Positions 1 to 6,369 of a stretch of DNA of 8,715 bases are shown in pieces. Every line of letters starts with the position of its first letter. The stretch's first letter is position 1. The translations under genes and the position numbers were made by a program. The notes below the pieces were generated by a model. It did not search any database. It was given only the letters and a program-made list of their open reading frames with translations, and was not told the DNA's origin. The DNA is from an uncultured cyanobacterium (GTDB taxonomy: Bacteria; Cyanobacteriota; Cyanobacteriia; Phormidesmidales; Phormidesmidaceae), in contig CALHGI010000599.1 in the NCBI GenBank assembly GCA_938029995.1, forward strand, positions 1-8,715, in the 5' to 3' direction.

Positions 1-1047
1 CTCAACAATCAACAAAGCGATAGCCCCTCTGACCAATCCATTGCCGACGCCATTGAGATTATCCAAAGTCATAACCCGATCACCATTGGGCTAGATCTAC
101 ATCGAAACTTTCCCGTGGGCGATGGACGGGCCGCCCTCGCCCAAAGTCTGGCTGCCGACAACGTCATTGGCATTACCAAATTAGGGGATTTTGAAGGGGA
201 GAGTATTCCACCGCCACCGGAGTTAGATCCGGCCCAAGTGAGCTTTAACGACTTCCCCCTAGACCCCGACGGTAAAATTCGGCGTAACCTTCTATTTGCC
301 AGCGCTAGTACCGATGTCGAAGCCGAGGTATACACCTCCTTTGGCCTCATGGTGGCGCTCCACTACTTAGAACATCACCACGGCCTGTTGCCCTCGGAAG
401 GCAAGGGGGATAACGAATTCATGGGCCTAGGCGACGCCGGATTTGAGCTCATGGGAACCACCTTTGGTGGCTATCAATCCGTAGATGCGGCGGGGTATCA
501 AATCCCGATCACCTATCGCTCCCCCATGCAGGTGGCTGAGCAAGTCTCCCTAACGGACATTCTGACCAATCAGGTCGATCCTGAGCTGATTCGGAACCGG
601 GTGGTGCTGATTGGCACGACGGCCTACACTAGCACCGACAAGTTTTTTACCCCCTACACCCTGCGCAGCGGCCTGAGCGACAACAATTACCAGATGTCAG
701 GTGTGGAGGTCCACTTACACATGGTGAGCCAGTTTCTGAGTGCGGTGTTAGACGGCTATCCCCTGCCGTGGGCCTGGCCCGACAGGGTGGAAGTTGCCTG
801 GATTCTAATCTGGGCCAGCGGCGGCAGTCTGATCACTTGGCAACTACGAAAACGGCGATATTTGACCCTGGCCTATGGCATGGGCGTAGTTGCGATCGCC
901 ACCACCACCGGGGCCTTCTTTTTAACCAACGCCTGGGTGCCAGTTGTTGCGCCCCTAGCCGCCTTTACCTTAGCCAGTGGCAGCTTGCTCGGATACCGTC
1001 GCTACCGCCAGGGGCCTTCGTCCCTGACCAAGCCTAATCTGCGTTAG
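1..1047 (+). CDS. CHASE2-domain membrane protein, C-terminal part (5' end outside window)
   Basis: The frame is open from the first base, so this is the C-terminal 348 residues of a longer protein. CHASE2 is an extracytoplasmic sensory domain of unknown ligand. Its hallmarks are visible: LDPDGKIRR (residues 87-95), RVVLIGTTA (200-208), DKFFTPY (213-219) and GVEVHLH (234-240). Three hydrophobic segments follow at about 263-280, 288-309 and 312-332, which is the usual triple membrane anchor. In classical CHASE2 receptors the anchor leads into a kinase or cyclase domain. Here only about 16 basic and polar residues remain before the stop, so any output domain must lie upstream. In cyanobacteria CHASE2 is often fused behind a CHAT protease-like domain, which is a plausible but unseen N-terminus. 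A GTG at 115 could be mistaken for a start, but it lies inside the domain. msrB begins 35 bases downstream on the same strand. CHASE2 assignment is firm; the full architecture is unknown. Confidence 0.85.
   Translation, partial: LNNQQSDSPSDQSIADAIEIIQSHNPITIGLDLHRNFPVGDGRAALAQSLAADNVIGITKLGDFEGESIPPPPELDPAQVSFNDFPLDPDGKIRRNLLFASASTDVEAEVYTSFGLMVALHYLEHHHGLLPSEGKGDNEFMGLGDAGFELMGTTFGGYQSVDAAGYQIPITYRSPMQVAEQVSLTDILTNQVDPELIRNRVVLIGTTAYTSTDKFFTPYTLRSGLSDNNYQMSGVEVHLHMVSQFLSAVLDGYPLPWAWPDRVEVAWILIWASGGSLITWQLRKRRYLTLAYGMGVVAIATTTGAFFLTNAWVPVVAPLAAFTLASGSLLGYRRYRQGPSSLTKPNLR
892..899. repeat. HIP1 octamer GCGATCGC (copy 1)
   Basis: This is an exact HIP1 palindrome inside the CHASE2 gene. HIP1 is strongly over-represented in many cyanobacterial genomes and supports the taxonomic call. 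Confidence 0.9.
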
Positions 1048-1082
1048 GATCAGGCGGTAGCTGACTTTCTGAACGCGAAACT

Positions 1083-1487
1083 ATGGTGGAGAAAATTCAA
1101 AAAACAGACGCAGAATGGCAAGCACAGCTTACCCCTGAGCAATATCAAGTTACCCGTAAGCACGGCACCGAGCGGGCTTTTGCCGGCCAGTACCACGACA
1201 ATAAAGCCACAGGCATCTACGACTGCATTTGTTGTGGCACAGAACTCTTTTCCTCGGAGACCAAGTTTGACTCGGGGACAGGATGGCCTAGCTTTTGGGC
1301 CCCCAGTCAGGCCGAGAACATCGCCACCAAGCGCGATGTCAGTCTCTTTATGATGCGCACAGAAGTCCTCTGTGCCGTATGCGATGCCCATTTAGGACAT
1401 GTCTTTTCCGATGGCCCCCAGCCCACCGGACAGCGCTATTGCATGAACTCAGCGGCCCTGGATTTTATTCCCAAAGAAAACGCCTAG
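1083..1487 (+). CDS. msrB: Peptide-methionine (R)-S-oxide reductase MsrB
   Basis: This cytosolic enzyme reduces the R-epimer of methionine sulfoxide in oxidised proteins. At 134 residues it is the usual length of a single-domain MsrB. Visible marks are the two zinc-binding CxxC pairs (C48/C51 and C97/C100), the [10 protein letters not shown] motif (62-71), [12 protein letters not shown] (101-112) and RYCMNSAAL (118-126) with catalytic Cys120. The usual resolving cysteine within SGCGWPSF is Thr66 here. That makes this a 1-Cys-type enzyme, probably recycled directly by glutaredoxin, thioredoxin or glutathione rather than through an internal disulfide, as known for plastid MSRB1. The start ATG gives a full N-terminus; no clear ribosome-binding site precedes it. 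The gene lies 35 bases after the CHASE2 gene and 30 bases before a hydrolase gene, so the three may be co-transcribed. Confidence 0.95.
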   Translation: MVEKIQKTDAEWQAQLTPEQYQVTRKHGTERAFAGQYHDNKATGIYDCICCGTELFSSETKFDSGTGWPSFWAPSQAENIATKRDVSLFMMRTEVLCAVCDAHLGHVFSDGPQPTGQRYCMNSAALDFIPKENA

Positions 1488-1517
1488 GGTTGTTGCTGAG
1501 GTACGGTTCACCTTCCC

Positions 1518-2369
1518 ATGGAACTATCGGAGCTATCGGTTGAGTATCGCGGGCAGGGGATGCCCATTCTGTGTCTCCATGGCCACCCAGGAACGGGCCG
1601 CTGTATGGCCATATTTACTGACTACCTGTCACCCTACTTCCGCACCATTGCACCAGATTTACGGGGCTATGGCCGCAGCCGTACCACCCAACCCTTTACC
1701 ATGGCCCAGCACCTGGAGGATTTATCTGTTCTGTTAACCCAGTTGGATCAACCCTGTTTGTTGCTGGGCTGGTCCCTTGGGGGGATTTTGGCCCTAGAAC
1801 TGGCGCTGCAGCACCCTGGGAAAATAGCTGGGATAATTTTAGTGGGCACAGCGGCTAAACCCGTGGGGCGTCACCCAGCCATTACCTGGCAGGACAACTT
1901 ACTGACGGGGCTGGCCGGGGTGATTAACTGGTTGATTCCCGGCTGGTCGTGGAATATTGCCACCCTGGGACAACGGTCATTGTTTCGCCACCTCATTTCC
2001 CAACACAGTGCCCAGGCCTACCGTCGCATTGCCGAGGAGGGCACCCCAGCCTTTCTCCAAACCTCTAACCGGGCTAACCGGGCCTTAGGCATGGCCCTTA
2101 GGCAGGGCTATAACCGCCTAGGGGAACTGCATCGAATTCATCAGCCCTGCCTCATGCTAGCGGCGGCTAACGACGTACACATTACGCCGGAATCGAGCCA
2201 GGAGACCGCCAACGCCTTGCCCAACTGTGAATGGCGGCTATACGACAATGTTGCCCATCTGATGCCCTGGGAAATTGGTCCACAGCTGTGCCATGACATG
2301 GGGGATTGGTTGGAGCGATATGGCTTCCTCCAGTTGGATGCCCCGTCCGATGCCAAGGATGGGCGATAG
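1518..2369 (+). CDS. Alpha/beta-fold hydrolase
   Basis: The 283-residue protein has the complete alpha/beta hydrolase layout. It has an HG oxyanion motif (H21-G22, LHGHPGTG), the APDLRGYGRS strand-turn (46-54), a nucleophile elbow GWSLGG with Ser86, a helical lid at about 115-200, a candidate catalytic Asp219 in AANDVHITP, and catalytic His247 in VAHLMPWE. The order Ser-Asp-His and the spacing are normal for monomeric esterases, epoxide-hydrolase-like and meta-cleavage-product-hydrolase-like enzymes. There is no signal peptide, so it is probably cytosolic. The substrate cannot be read from sequence, and I do not recognise a named subfamily. It shares a reading frame with msrB, but TAG at 1485 and TGA at 1497 separate them, which fixes ATG 1518 as the start. 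It is the last plus-strand gene of the group; inverted repeats begin just after the stop. Confidence 0.88.
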   Translation: MELSELSVEYRGQGMPILCLHGHPGTGRCMAIFTDYLSPYFRTIAPDLRGYGRSRTTQPFTMAQHLEDLSVLLTQLDQPCLLLGWSLGGILALELALQHPGKIAGIILVGTAAKPVGRHPAITWQDNLLTGLAGVINWLIPGWSWNIATLGQRSLFRHLISQHSAQAYRRIAEEGTPAFLQTSNRANRALGMALRQGYNRLGELHRIHQPCLMLAAANDVHITPESSQETANALPNCEWRLYDNVAHLMPWEIGPQLCHDMGDWLERYGFLQLDAPSDAKDGR

Positions 2370-2374
2370 CTATA

Positions 2375-2404
2375 GCAAACGTCCTGATGCATTAGGATGT
2401 TTGC
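2375..2404. repeat. 11-bp inverted repeat (hairpin) right after the hydrolase gene
   Basis: GCAAACGTCCT (2375-2385) pairs with AGGATGTTTGC (2394-2404) with one G-U wobble around an 8-base loop. It starts 6 bases past the hydrolase stop codon. No T-run follows in either direction, so a classical intrinsic terminator is unlikely. It could stabilise the 3' end of the mRNA or form the end structure of the larger candidate element. Confidence 0.7.
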
Positions 2405-2406
2405 GC

Positions 2407-2467
2407 GCCAGGTTAGCTGTTGAGGCCACAAGCTTTCAGGGATAACCATTGTATTGACTAACCTGGC
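2407..2467. repeat. 10-bp perfect inverted repeat with 41-base loop
   Basis: GCCAGGTTAG (2407-2416) has its exact reverse complement at 2458-2467. The intervening 41 bases carry no recognised motif. It is nested within the inverted-repeat-rich stretch between the convergent hydrolase and DUF1816 genes. Confidence 0.6.
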
Positions 2468-2500
2468 AGATGCTATAGGTCTGGAGCCAGGGAAACTGTT

Positions 2501-2559
2501 GCCATTCAAGTTAAAAGGGACCGGAGGTTAATTCCCCAGTCCCTTTTAACTTGAATGGC
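2501..2559. repeat. 21-bp perfect inverted repeat, strong hairpin
   Basis: Bases 2501-2521 and 2539-2559 are exact reverse complements over 21 bp, beginning GCCATTCAAG and ending CTTGAATGGC. The 17-base loop contains GG and CC runs that can extend the stem with mismatches. It sits between convergent genes and could act as a two-way transcription barrier or an RNase III substrate. A T5 run (2568-2572) lies 8 bases past the plus-strand stem, which is further than in a typical intrinsic terminator. It could equally be the core of a mobile element. Confidence 0.85.
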
Positions 2560-2627
2560 GCAATCAATTTTTGGCTAGACGTCATCCAGGCCCCTAAACA
2601 CTAGGCCCCGATGACCCATTGCTGTGG

Positions 2628-2897
2628 CTATTTGCTATATACGGGGGTTACCTTGCTAGGCTCCTGATAGTCAATTACTGTCAGGCTCGTGGGCGTAGCG
2701 CAGCACTTGATAGCAACCTGAATCTGTTGAGCCCCTTCCTGCTCTAAATCTTCGATATAGCCACCTTTGTGTAGGGCCGCTTCCCCTTCAGTTTCAAATG
2801 GACCAAAGTAGTAAAGGCAGCGGGGTTGGGACGTTGATATCTCTACCCACCAAGACTTTGAGAATGAGCTAAAAAGATTACTCAAAAAGTTTTTCAT
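2628..2897 (-). CDS. DUF1816-domain protein
   Basis: This is an 89-residue protein of the cyanobacterial DUF1816 family, whose function is not known to me. The signature is clear: WWVEISTSQPRCLYYFGPF (16-34), GGYIEDLEQEGAQQIQVAIKCC (45-66) and TVIDY (73-77). The ATG at 2897 puts 15 residues before WWVEI, about normal for the family. The frame is open a further 31 codons to an ATG at 2990, but that extension is basic, not family-like, and overlaps the end of rlmB, so I prefer 2897. No strong ribosome-binding site is seen. On the minus strand it follows rlmB after 64 AT-rich bases, which could hold its own promoter. Its last codons coincide with the right end of the candidate mobile element at 2631-2639. 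Confidence 0.82.
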   Translation of the reverse strand: MKNFLSNLFSSFSKSWWVEISTSQPRCLYYFGPFETEGEAALHKGGYIEDLEQEGAQQIQVAIKCCATPTSLTVIDYQEPSKVTPVYSK

Positions 2898-2961
2898 AAA
2901 TACATGCCTGTCGTTGTTAAAAATCTGACCTTTGAGCAGCCTAAAATAGCGCCTATAACAT

Positions 2962-3951
2962 TTATACAGCCTGATTTTGATCCCCGCCAAGCATAATTGG
3001 AGGTAATTTTTCTAACCACCGTTGTCGGTAGATCTCGTATAGCACCATACCGGTGGCCACCGAGGCGTTCAGGCTGGGGGTTTTCCCCGCCAAGGGGATC
3101 GATACTAAAATGTCACAAAGGTTCTGAATAGATAGGCTGAGACCTGCTCCCTCCGCCCCAATCACCAGCACAATGGGCCGATCAAACTGGGTGGTGTGGA
3201 CCGGTTGTCCCGCTTCAGAGGCCGTACCATAGACCCAAAATCCATCCTCTTTAAGTTGTTCTAGGGCTCGACCTAGGTTAACAACCCGTGACACGGACAA
3301 TGTTTCTAGGGCTCCGGCGGCAACTTTGGCCACCGTAGGGGTAATGCCGACGGCTCGTCGCTGGGGGATCACCACCCCTTGGGCACCCAAGGCTTCGGCG
3401 GTCCGAATGATGGCCCCCAAATTATGGGGATCGGTGATGCTGTCGGCGGCAATGATAACGGGCTGACGACAGGCGGCTTTGGCCGAGGTGATCAGATCCG
3501 CTAGCTCAATATAGTCATGGGAAGCAATTTGGGCGACGATACCCTGGTGGTTGGCCCCTTGGGTGAGCTGGTTTAATCGTTGGGTGTTGACTTCGTCAAT
3601 CACCGCACCGTTGGATTTGGCATCTAAGATCAGCGGTCGGAACCGGGCATCAAATACCAATCGCTCATTGACCCATAGCCGGTTGATGGGCCGCTGGTTA
3701 GAGATCGCAGCTTCCACAGAATGACGGCCATACACCAGGTCCGGACGCTCCTCCTGTAGGGTGGCTTCAGGACTCAGGGGCTGTAGTCGATCGGGGCGAC
3801 CGGGACGACGGGCTCCATTGGGGGAGGGGGGCCGATGTTTTTTAAATGGTTTTTTCGAGCCCTGCTTAGGTACGGGCTTAGCACGGCCCTTCGGTTGGGG
3901 GCGAGACTTACCCTTAGCTAGACGGGGCCGATGGTCGGAAGGTTTAGCCAT
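2962..3951 (-). CDS. rlmB: 23S rRNA (guanosine-2'-O-)-methyltransferase RlmB (SpoU/TrmH family)
   Basis: This enzyme transfers a methyl group from S-adenosylmethionine to the ribose of a 23S rRNA guanosine (G2251 in E. coli numbering). The 329-residue protein starts with about 65 residues of Lys/Arg/Pro-rich, probably disordered sequence. It continues with the SpoU substrate-binding domain ([12 protein letters not shown] at 72-83, to about 150) and then the SPOUT knot domain. All three SpoU motifs are visible: [17 protein letters not shown] (174-190, with N177 and R183), [10 protein letters not shown] (263-272, E267) and [22 protein letters not shown] (285-306, with S293-L294-N295). The basic extension probably helps RNA binding; the core alone would be about 260 residues, close to the bacterial norm. 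The gene follows mrnC by 45 bases on the same strand, a neighbourhood also found in Firmicutes, which supports a shared 23S rRNA maturation role. TrmH-type tRNA specificity is less likely because of the L30e-like N-domain. Confidence 0.92.
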   Translation of the reverse strand: MAKPSDHRPRLAKGKSRPQPKGRAKPVPKQGSKKPFKKHRPPSPNGARRPGRPDRLQPLSPEATLQEERPDLVYGRHSVEAAISNQRPINRLWVNERLVFDARFRPLILDAKSNGAVIDEVNTQRLNQLTQGANHQGIVAQIASHDYIELADLITSAKAACRQPVIIAADSITDPHNLGAIIRTAEALGAQGVVIPQRRAVGITPTVAKVAAGALETLSVSRVVNLGRALEQLKEDGFWVYGTASEAGQPVHTTQFDRPIVLVIGAEGAGLSLSIQNLCDILVSIPLAGKTPSLNASVATGMVLYEIYRQRWLEKLPPIMLGGDQNQAV

Positions 3952-3996
3952 GGATCAGGAGTAGAAGCGGAGTCACATCATACCGCTTAGATGCTT

Positions 3997-4467
3997 TTAG
4001 GATTGAATCGATGGCGAAATAGTTAGGCGAGGCAACAGCTCAAACAGACGGTCCTGGTTCGTGATGTAGAGATAGCCAACCAGGGCCTCAAAGGCTGTTG
4101 CCTGTCGATATATTTTGGCTGATAGACGCCGAGGTGCCTTAGACGTAGCGTTTCGCCCTCGGCGCACAATGTCTGTTTCCGCTTCATCTAAATGGGGCAT
4201 CAACTGGTCCAGAAAATCGGCCTGTTGCTCCGCCTTGACCTGGCTAACCACCTGCTGGTGGAATGCCTGAATCCGCTGGGGGGGCCACAGAAACTGTAGC
4301 CGAATATAAAGTTCAAATACCGCATCCCCAATGTAGGCCATCGCTATGGGGGAGACAGATTGTACCTGGTGGGGTTTGAGATGGCTTAGGGCAAGCATAT
4401 CGGGCAGTTGCATGGGCATCTGTTGCATGGGTACCTGTGCCATACCCGTCTGTTCACAATTGTCCAT
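3997..4467 (-). CDS. mrnC: Mini-ribonuclease III (23S rRNA maturation)
   Basis: Mini-RNase III is a dimeric double-strand endoribonuclease made of an RNase III catalytic domain without a dsRNA-binding domain. In Bacillus it trims the ends of 23S rRNA. The 156-residue protein shows SPIAMAYIGDAVFELYIR (39-56) with catalytic Asp48, VKAEQQADFL (77-86), IVRRGRNATSKAPRR (100-114) and ATAFEALVGYLY (123-134) with catalytic Glu127. No RNA-binding domain follows, as expected. The N-terminal 25 residues are Met/Gln-rich and poorly conserved; ATGs at 4467 and 4443 are both possible starts, and neither has a ribosome-binding site. It lies directly upstream of rlmB, another 23S rRNA factor. A 7-bp hairpin (4479-4506) sits just before the start. 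Confidence 0.92.
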   Translation of the reverse strand: MDNCEQTGMAQVPMQQMPMQLPDMLALSHLKPHQVQSVSPIAMAYIGDAVFELYIRLQFLWPPQRIQAFHQQVVSQVKAEQQADFLDQLMPHLDEAETDIVRRGRNATSKAPRRLSAKIYRQATAFEALVGYLYITNQDRLFELLPRLTISPSIQS

Positions 4468-4478
4468 GGCAAGCCCAC

Positions 4479-4506
4479 GTGCTTAAACACCCTGACGAGT
4501 AAGCAC
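4479..4506 (-). promoter_or_regulatory. 7-bp hairpin in the leader of mrnC
   Basis: GTGCTTA and TAAGCAC form a perfect inverted repeat around a 14-base loop, ending 11 bases before the mrnC ATG at 4467. In the mRNA it would lie over the place of a ribosome-binding site. No T-run follows, so it is not an obvious terminator of the upstream STAS gene. Function unknown. Confidence 0.35.
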
Positions 4507-4548
4507 TCCAGTGATCCATGGCTCTCAAGGGCCAGGCCACCGCTGCAA

Positions 4549-4917
4549 TCAAGAATCTTTTAGATTTTCAAGGGCAGCATCAACGCTGGTCTGTAAGGAA
4601 AGAAACTGCTCTAGACGGACGAGTTTGACCGTCTGGGTAACACGGGCATTGGTTACCACTTGAACACTGCCGCTTTCGCCCTTGGCTTTTTTCACCAGTT
4701 GAACCAACGCACCAAGACCGGAGCTATCGACAAAGTCAATGGCCGACAGATCGAGAATAATGTGGGTGGGACCTTCCTCAATGTATCGATTCAAAACCTT
4801 ACGAAAGGTAGGTTCTGAAAATGCATCCAGTAGGCCAGTGAGGCGGAATATTTGGCATTTCCCCCTAACATCACGGGTGCCTCTTAAACTTACGGTTAGG
4901 GTCAGTGACTCAGCGAT
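4549..4917 (-). CDS. STAS-domain protein (anti-sigma-factor antagonist type), probable non-ATG start
   Basis: STAS proteins such as SpoIIAA bind a switch kinase/anti-sigma factor when unphosphorylated and release it when a serine is phosphorylated. Read from the ATC at 4917, the product is 122 residues. It has FRLTGLLDAFSEPTFRKVL (25-43, the first strand and helix), HIILDLSAIDFVDSSGLGALVQL (52-74) and VTNARVTQTVKLVRLEQFLSL (88-108). By position, Ser66 in DSSGLG matches the phosphorylated serine of SpoIIAA. No ATG, GTG or TTG occurs in frame between the upstream stop (4953-4951) and a TTG at 4794, and that TTG would delete the first strand and helix of the domain. A perfect AGGAGG lies 5 bases before the ATC, so I chose 4917. 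A CTG at 4905 is the other candidate. The gene lies 191 bases after carA and 81 bases before mrnC on the same strand. The partner kinase and phosphatase are not in the window. Confidence 0.85.
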   Translation of the reverse strand: MAESLTLTVSLRGTRDVRGKCQIFRLTGLLDAFSEPTFRKVLNRYIEEGPTHIILDLSAIDFVDSSGLGALVQLVKKAKGESGSVQVVTNARVTQTVKLVRLEQFLSLQTSVDAALENLKDS

Positions 4918-4922
4918 AATAA

Positions 4923-4928
4923 CCTCCT
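4923..4928 (-). promoter_or_regulatory. AGGAGG Shine-Dalgarno sequence before the STAS gene
   Basis: On the minus strand the text reads AGGAGGTTATTATCGCTGAG. This full anti-16S match is the only strong ribosome-binding site I see in the window. It is 2 bases before an in-frame ATT (4920), 5 before an in-frame ATC (4917) and 17 before an in-frame CTG (4905). It argues that translation starts here although no usual start codon is present. Confidence 0.7.
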
Positions 4929-5108
4929 GAAGGTAATAGATACGGCAAAATCAGACGTTTAATTTTAGGTCAGGATTCTTCTGACTGCAAGAAAAATAAG
5001 CGAAACGTAAATAGATTGATATTAGGCAGAATCTGGGGATAATTTTGACCTAATTAGCAGCGTTTGTGCCATGGTTTTGTCGTGTTTGTCATGTAGTAGA
5101 ACCATAGA
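4929..5108 (-). other. AT-rich leader/intergenic stretch between carA and the STAS gene
   Basis: This 180-base stretch is clearly richer in A and T than the surrounding genes and has no credible reading frame. On the minus strand it contains TAATAT (5022-5017) and, nearer the gene, TATTAC (4938-4933). Either could serve as a -10 box, but neither has a good TTGACA-type partner. The AT bias and its length suggest a separate promoter for the STAS gene rather than simple read-through from carA. Confidence 0.35.
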
Positions 5109-6275
5109 TTACCCCACCCCAGTACTGCGGTGATCACGCATCAGGGTGATAAATTTTTCAAATAGATAGTCGGCGTCGTGGGGACCGGGACTGGCCTCTG
5201 GATGGTACTGCACCGAAAACACCGGTAGTTTTTTATGTTGCAGGCCTGCCACGGTGCGGTCGTTGAGGTTGAAATGGGTAACTTCAACATCCGCCGTGGG
5301 AATGGTGTCAACATCGATGGCAAAGCCGTGGTTTTGGCTGGTGATTTCCACCTGTTCGGTGAGGCCACAGGGTTGATTGAGGCCGCGATGGCCGAATTTG
5401 AGTTTGAAGGTCTTGGCCCCGAAGGACAGGCCTAGGATTTGATGGCCCATGCAAATGCCAAAGGTGGGGAGTCCACTTTCTAGGAGCGCTTTGACTAAGG
5501 CTGGGGCGGACTCGACGGCGGCGGGGTCCCCTGGGCCGTTGGAGAGGAAAATGCCATCGGGTTTGTGGTTGAGAATGTCTTCTGGGGTGCTGTCGATGGG
5601 GACGACGACGACACGACAGCCATAGCTGGCTAACCGTCGTAGAATGTTGCGTTTGATGCCGAAGTCAATGGCGACAACGGTGAGTTGTGGTGCTGTGCCC
5701 CCAAGGCGGCGGGGCGGGGCAAATTCCCAGGCATTGGATGTGGGTTCGGTCCACTCATAGGACGTGGGGGTACTGACGTCCTTGGCCAGGTTTAACCCTT
5801 CCATGTTGGGTAGCAGTTCTAGTTGCTGCCGTAGCTGGTCCGGGTCTAGGATTTTGCTGGAAATGGCCCCGTTCATTGCCCCTGCTGTGCGTAGTTTGCG
5901 GGTTAATTCACGGGTGTCAATGCCGTAGATGCCGGGAATATTGTGCTGTTTGAGATAGTCGGGCAGGGAGGTGGTGGAGCGCCAATTGCTGGGCCGCTCA
6001 CAAATGTTTTTTGCGATCGCACCATTCACTTGGGGGGCCGCCGATTCCTCGTCCAACTCGTTTACCCCCGTATTACCCAGTTCAGGATAGGTGAAAGTGA
6101 CAATCTGACCGCGATAGCTGGGATCGGTCAAAACCTCTTGGTATCCGGTCATGCCCGTGTTAAATACAATCTCACCCACTACGGTACCGGTGGCACCAAA
6201 GGACCAGCCTCGGAACACTGAGCCGTCAGCCAACACCAGCAATGCTGGCTGAGAGTTAGTGGAAAAAATAGACAT
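5109..6275 (-). CDS. carA: Carbamoyl-phosphate synthase small (glutaminase) subunit CarA
   Basis: CarA hydrolyses glutamine and passes ammonia to CarB, giving carbamoyl phosphate for arginine and pyrimidine synthesis. At 388 residues it is full length. The N-terminal CarA domain shows [17 protein letters not shown] (38-54) and [11 protein letters not shown] (60-70). The class I glutamine amidotransferase domain starts near 200 and includes FLSNGPGDP (243-251), the nucleophile Cys275 in GICMGHQ (273-279), [10 protein letters not shown] (293-302), SQNHGFAID (313-321), and His358 and Glu360 in [12 protein letters not shown]. All catalytic residues are present. carB is not in the window; in cyanobacteria the two genes are commonly apart. 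The start ATG at 6275 has no strong ribosome-binding site. It is divergent from the lipoprotein gene at 6370, with 94 bases between them, and is the first gene of the minus-strand run leading to the STAS gene, mrnC and rlmB. Confidence 0.97.
   Translation of the reverse strand: MSIFSTNSQPALLVLADGSVFRGWSFGATGTVVGEIVFNTGMTGYQEVLTDPSYRGQIVTFTYPELGNTGVNELDEESAAPQVNGAIAKNICERPSNWRSTTSLPDYLKQHNIPGIYGIDTRELTRKLRTAGAMNGAISSKILDPDQLRQQLELLPNMEGLNLAKDVSTPTSYEWTEPTSNAWEFAPPRRLGGTAPQLTVVAIDFGIKRNILRRLASYGCRVVVVPIDSTPEDILNHKPDGIFLSNGPGDPAAVESAPALVKALLESGLPTFGICMGHQILGLSFGAKTFKLKFGHRGLNQPCGLTEQVEITSQNHGFAIDVDTIPTADVEVTHFNLNDRTVAGLQHKKLPVFSVQYHPEASPGPHDADYLFEKFITLMRDHRSTGVG
6013..6020. repeat. HIP1 octamer GCGATCGC (copy 2)
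   Basis: This exact HIP1 palindrome lies inside carA. By base composition about 0.2 copies would be expected in the whole window, against three found. Confidence 0.9.
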
Positions 6276-6369
6276 GGGTTACAACAAGGGAACATAGACG
6301 AGGGGCATCCCCATGGGAAAAACTATGGGGACCGGTACCATCCTAGAGGCCATGGGGCACATTTGAACA
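6276..6369. promoter_or_regulatory. Divergent intergenic region between carA and the lipoprotein gene
   Basis: These 94 bases must hold the start signals for both genes. GGGG CAT CCCC (6302-6312) can form a tight hairpin, and CCCCAT (6309-6314) can instead pair with ATGGGG (6325-6330), so the two structures exclude each other. A third ATGGGG occurs at 6352-6357. No clear -35/-10 pair and no recognised transcription-factor site were seen. Confidence 0.35.

Larger units (their letters stand above)
2371..2639. mobile_element. Candidate MITE-like element with TATAGCAAA / TTTGCTATA ends
   Basis: The gene-free stretch after the hydrolase is bounded by a 9-bp perfect inverted repeat: TATAGCAAA at 2371-2379 and TTTGCTATA at 2631-2639. 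Both ends carry TA at the outer edge, as expected for insertion at TA (the habit of IS630/Tc1-mariner elements). Inside lie several further inverted repeats (2375-2404, 2407-2467, 2501-2559, 2581-2615) and no reading frame of note. Length of about 270 bp, lack of coding capacity and dense secondary structure fit a miniature inverted-repeat transposable element. The right end overlaps the last three sense codons of the DUF1816 gene, so the element may have supplied that gene's C-terminus. Against the idea, the terminal repeat is short and only one copy is in the window, so this is inference. Confidence 0.4.

Noticed and set aside
115..117. GTG as the start of the CHASE2 gene
   Set aside because: The frame is open to the window edge and the CHASE2 domain clearly extends upstream.
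2141..2509. 122-residue minus-strand open frame overlapping the hydrolase gene
   Set aside because: No family features, and it overlaps the C-terminus of a clear hydrolase; the sense gene explains it.
2370..2627. CRISPR array or small RNA gene in the repeat-rich intergenic stretch
   Set aside because: There are inverted rather than regularly spaced direct repeats, and no promoter-terminator pair that would define an RNA gene.
4549..4794. STAS gene starting at TTG 4794
   Set aside because: This start would remove the first strand and helix of the domain, whose coding sequence is intact upstream and preceded by AGGAGG.
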